A DNA stretch of 64,000 nucleotides from Clavelina lepadiformis (Eukaryota; Chordata; Ascidiacea; Aplousobranchia; Clavelinidae). A model generated the notes under the pieces. It was not told the origin of the DNA, did not search any database, and saw only the letters and a program-made list of their open reading frames with translations. The stretch covers positions 6,760,501 through 6,824,500 of the forward strand of contig NC_135241.1 in assembly GCF_947623445.1 (NCBI RefSeq), in the 5' to 3' direction. A program made the translations under genes and the position numbers. How positions within the stretch are numbered: position 1 is the stretch's first letter; each line of letters begins with the position of its first letter. Below are positions 56,269 to 64,000 of the stretch, in pieces.

Positions 56269-59200
56269 ATTTAATTGCACCAGTTTTCAACTAGCCTCGC
56301 CCATTTCTTTCGCAATGAAATCGATTTTACTGCCCGCTATCATTTGGATTGGTAGCGAGAAAATGCTTCACTCAATTAGGTCAAATATGCTACAGTGTTT
56401 ATGCGATTTGCTTCCAGGCGGATCACAGCTAGAGTTATGAACGCTTACAGTACATGTTTTAGCATTGTTTTCTTTTTGTTAAATTTTTTATATGTTTGTA
56501 TGATTTAAATAACAGAATATCGGTACAACTAGTAGTTCCATAAGAAGTCAGTATATCAGTTGTATTTAGTTTATCTGTACGACCGCCAATCATATCTTAT
56601 TTTGTTCGTCTTGAGCTTTTCCACTCTTTATAAAGAAGCTGCTTGGTGCTACCAGTATATTGATTTTTTCATTGTTGCAGACGAAGGTATCCCATCAAAA
56701 CGAATCTTTTACTAACCTCAATTATCTAGTGTCTGTTAGGAACCGCTCTGCCTTCTTGTATAAGCGCACAAACTTTGTAATAGGTACGAATAATAGGTTA
56801 CGATTTGAATTAACCTAATTTACCATTTGGATATGGATGCTGTGTTATACCAATAGAAATACTTTCATTGCTCGTTTTGTATTATGATACATATGTTTTT
56901 CGTTAACTTTTTATTTTAAGTGTTGTCATCAACATGATTAGAAAGCTCTTATTTCAAAACACTATGTAATTGTTTTGTATGCTGTCTAAAAACTGGTTCT
57001 TAGTAAAACTGTACTTGCATAGACCTTGTTAAAGCTAAAATTATCAATTTCTTGAACTAACAAGATGTTCGTCGTGTAAGTATTCCTTCTTTATCTTATG
57101 TTCCTCATCGGTTCTTTTTTCCTATGCATGCCAAAATGTAGTTACTTTGTCTTATCACTGTGCAATTGAAATTCACTTGGCTATTAATGGCATTCAGTTA
57201 ATATGAGGGAAAGCGCCAAGCGATATACTTCAAAGAAGACTTTAGGTGACTCTTCAAATATTATCGCCTGGGCTGTAAAGCCGTTACAATTAACTGAAAG
57301 TATTGAATATTGACTCTGACATCATACGCTGGAAGATTTTGGTGCTATCATAACTGCTGTTCAACTTCAGTATTCTTAAATGTGACTTGTGCTCTCATGT
57401 CATGTCAAGTAGTGCCATGTCAACCATACAAGGCTTTTGCATGCTCAATTTAAATGCGCTTCCACCGAATTATTTCGTGAACAAAATTACGGACATGGCA
57501 AGATGCCTTTTTTGCTATTGCATGGTGTTTTTCTCTTTCTTTCAAAAAAGATTTAGTAGCAATTTAGCAACGTTTATGTTCCATTTATTCATGCTATTGT
57601 ACATAGCCTAAGTGTGTCTGTTTCATTGTATTACGAAACGTTCTGGTGCTTTGGGCTGGATAGGTATCCGCTTGTGGGCTTTTGATTTTGCGCCGCTGTT
57701 GATTTGATTTCATTTGCTTTTGCGCAAGCTACCATTTTCAGTGTTTAGTAATGTAATGTTGTCATGTTGAAAAAATCATAATCATAACGAAGTTGTGCTT
57801 ATTGCAAGGCAAAGTTGGCGTTTCTGGAAATGTGTGTTATGATATCGTAAATAAGATGATCATTGGGACTATCTAATACACCTATAAAGATGATGAGGAT
57901 TAGGAAAAACTAGTTGAGACTCTAATAAAATATCCATTCCTCTGATTTTATTTACGATGCAGCAGATTTTACAACATCCAGACGGCAGACCACTTCATCA
58001 CAATGATTAAAATTGGAAATTATTTTTGTGTCTAAATTGAGATAAAACGTCTTTATTTAGTTTTTACCATGGTCCTGTCGATAAACCTAATAAATGAATG
58101 TAATCACCAGCGCTGCAACGGAATGGTATCGTTATCCTTCAATTCTTGGCTTTTTTCGTCTTTTCCACTTCTACTCAGGGCCAGATTTAGGGAGGAGGGC
58201 GGATCCCAGGCCCCCCCAATTTTTCGGCCACCTACATTGCGTCACAAATGCGCGAAAATAATATGATGTAAAATGAAAAAAATAATCACCATATTTAAAG
58301 TTTACTTCAATTTAACCTTTCATTTTCCCTACATTTAAATAGCATTGCGTGTTAATTTCGTTTCAGTAAGTTAGGCTCGCACGTCGATGACTCAAAAAGG
58401 ACTTGCAAAAACTAACGTATTTACGGAGGGGACGATAATTGAGGCATTGTGCCCTCATAAACCTAACGTTGTTAAGCCATAGGACGTTTTACGAAAACAA
58501 AAAATGTTTTGCCGGGGTAGACAAGCTCCGTAATTTTTAATGCTTTTTCGCTTTCCTAAACGCAACCCAAAATAAGTATAGGCAAGTTGCGATTATCGAT
58601 TGACCCATGACAGTACCTGGCTACACCAACTAGACCTACAATAAGGTGTTGGAGTTAATAAAGCTAAATTTAGCACATATATGCGCTTAAATTATAATTT
58701 TATTAATGTGTGGCGGCAAGCGCCACCTTTTGGATATTTTGCTTTAAATTTACTTTTTCCTTAATTTACATTCTTTCGTTGATTGCTTTTCTTTAAATAT
58801 CCTTGCGTTTTCAACTTTGTTCAGTACCATACTTTACGTTACGTTTACGAGTTTGCAAACATGACGTTTGGCCACAAAGGAAAGAGCCCCCACCAATACT
58901 GGGGCCCACGGCACTCTACCATGTAAATCTGGCTCTGTTTCTACTTCCGATTTTTGTTCTCCAACAATTTATCAAACTCTTGTCTGTTTTCTCTAGAGAC
59001 ATATTTCCAAAATCAGAACATAGCTTTCAACGCAATACCTAAACGGATAACCAGAACATGCGGTGTTTACAAACTCTCATACCGGTAGTATGAATGTAAA
59101 GTACAGTATATGCTGATCCATGCAGGAACAAGGTTTACATTCCATTGCAAAATCTATTAGCGTTTGTAAATCCATTACAACCTTCGCAAAAGAGGATATG

Positions 59201-60754
59201 TGAAACTAAGTTGGTATTTTCCTTATAATTTTCCAGTAAGGTTTAAAATTTGCGTTTTTTTCAGTGCATCTACTATCGTACAGACTACAGAATGCCTACG
59301 TACATTCTATTTCCTTTGAAGAATGACAGATGAAAATGTTCGAAATATAATGTCAAATTAACCAGTAAATAAATATGATTCCTGCACTTCTTACTACAAC
59401 CGTATGGTTACTTACACTGAGTATGCGGTACTTTGACGATTCCTACAAAATATTACTATCGGTATTGCATGCATGGAGCCATAGTTACATAAAAACATGT
59501 TTTAATGTTCTGGAAGTGCTTTCAAGCAGGTTTCCAAACTGACTGCCTGAACAAATACCATCAATGAACACTGTAAATACATATTTTAATAACAGTTGTG
59601 TTTACAGCACATTAAGTACATTGCACATTAAACATGTAGAGCATTGGAGAGTAACATAACCCAGAATCTTTAAAGCATATGTTGAAAGCTCCAGAAGTCT
59701 ACATTGAAAATAATTGCATGTCAATGCAATGAACTCAGAATTATCTTGAAACCATAAAATATACAGATAACGAGAAGAAAAACCATGTAATGATGAAAAG
59801 TTAGTTAACCTTTCGACAAAATACCAAGTGTTGGCAGTTAATAGGCTTTCGAAGTATACAATGGTCTGTATTAGAAATAAATGCATCAAGAGTAGTCACT
59901 TGAAGATCAAACACACAATAAATGAAAATAGTGAAAATAATAAATGTGTAATCGAAAAAATATAATGCAATAAATGAAACCAAATGTGTTATAACAGTAC
60001 TGCCAATGAAATGTGACAGAGACAGATAAATATACAGGTGCGGGGGAAATACCAATGACACTATTTATCATATAGCAAGACATTTTGTGAAAACTGGTCC
60101 GAGTTCACACCATGAAGTACACTAGTACTAAGAATGACATGCAGCGAAGTCAGACCAAACTATTAGCAAAAAGGGAAAGGCATGATATATTACTTCTACT
60201 GTAATGTCAAATATTTAAAAACATCTATTCTTTGGAAACTTGTGAAATTCAAATAGACAAACTATAGTACTACAAATACACAATTTTAAACATGGTATTT
60301 TGATTCAACCACTTACAATTTTCAACCATTATTTATAGCAAGGTAGAGTATGGAGAAATAATCCTTAAATGCAAAACCACGTCGAACTTAAAGAAATTTT
60401 AATTTTGTGCTAAACTTGTATTCCATAATACCCTATTGTGCATACAATAACAACAACTACCTTCAAAAGGACATAAAGTTTTGGACATTAAACCACTTTA
60501 TCATCCATTCATCCTCATTATATTTACATTGTAGGTATCGTGAACATAAGGAGAAATAACATATAATTCTGTGTATAAGTAGTTTAATTTTTTTTACTTG
60601 CAAAGCACCATCAAAGACTCCTAAATATTAACAAAGCATTCACAATTTTGTGACAATACTGTCTGTGCAAAAATGTATCATTGATAATACATACAAGTTT
60701 CCTGACTTGCAGATGGCTTTTAATGTGTCTCGTTGATGACTTTTGTGGCAAGCT
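56269..60754. other. Convergent intergenic region between stonin and Rab4
   Basis: Contains the 3' UTRs of two converging genes and the hAT remnant at 58176-58937. No further gene is recognised; the frames present are short, lack conserved motifs, and are not supported by splice sites. Confidence 0.55.
58176..58937. mobile_element. Non-autonomous hAT element
   Basis: 762 bp with ends CAGGGCCAGATTTAGGG and, reversed, CAGAGCCAGATTTACATGG. Flanks CTTCTACT (58168-58175) and TTTCTACT (58938-58945) are an 8-bp duplication with one mismatch. GC-rich blocks with CCC/GGG runs lie just inside the ends. It has no transposase frame, so it is an older internal-deletion copy. Confidence 0.85.
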
Positions 60755-63998
<3,244 letters not shown>

Positions 63999-64000
63999 GT

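Overview
The window reads as AT-rich animal nuclear DNA. It has short spliced exons with GT-AG introns of mostly 60-900 bp, protein families restricted to animals, and abundant eukaryotic transposons. The mix of stonin, Rab4, a single-repeat phospholipase B, a compact THAP gene, Kunitz genes and a high density of hAT, MULE and Ty3/gypsy remnants in a compact genome fits an invertebrate deuterostome. An ascidian tunicate is the best guess, but this is inference and no species-specific marker was found. No prokaryotic features, CRISPR arrays or complete tRNA genes were seen.

Layout. 15-980 (+) is the 3' part of an arrestin-domain (ARRDC) gene ending in a PPSY motif. 2046-5470 (+) is a secreted or membrane-anchored phospholipase B with a full SGNH catalytic block. 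About 7819-11198 (-) is a decayed Ty3/gypsy retrotransposon with stops, frameshifts and a dead RT active site. 15217-16097 (+) is a candidate small secreted six-cysteine peptide gene behind a TATA box. 20660-22686 and 23425-26803 are two MULE DNA transposons in opposite orientation, each with a perfect 9-bp target duplication. One encodes an intact FLYWCH/MULE transposase; the other is an internal-deletion derivative. 29186-29834 (+) is a THAP-domain gene. 33696-34619 (-) is a Kunitz-domain secreted protein gene. 35.4-41.4 kb is a gene-free transposon graveyard (pogo-like, hAT-like, SINE-like elements and a 709-bp element with perfect 93-bp inverted repeats). 42782-56268 (+) is a complete 15-exon stonin gene (1,446 codons, all phases consistent). 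Its second intron holds a hAT MITE and a young LTR element directly abutting it. 58176-58937 is another hAT remnant. 60755-63985 (-) is the 3' five exons of Rab4, whose first exon lies beyond the right edge.

How the genes relate. There are no operons. Three of the host genes act in membrane traffic: ARRDC (ubiquitin-ligase adaptor), stonin (clathrin/AP-2 cargo adaptor for synaptotagmin) and Rab4 (fast endosomal recycling). Nothing in the sequence shows that this proximity is functional. The most notable material is the fully delimited MULE pair with its terminal satellite arrays and captured hAT transposase fragment, the gag-only LTR element, the perfect inverted-repeat element, and the two small secreted-protein genes.
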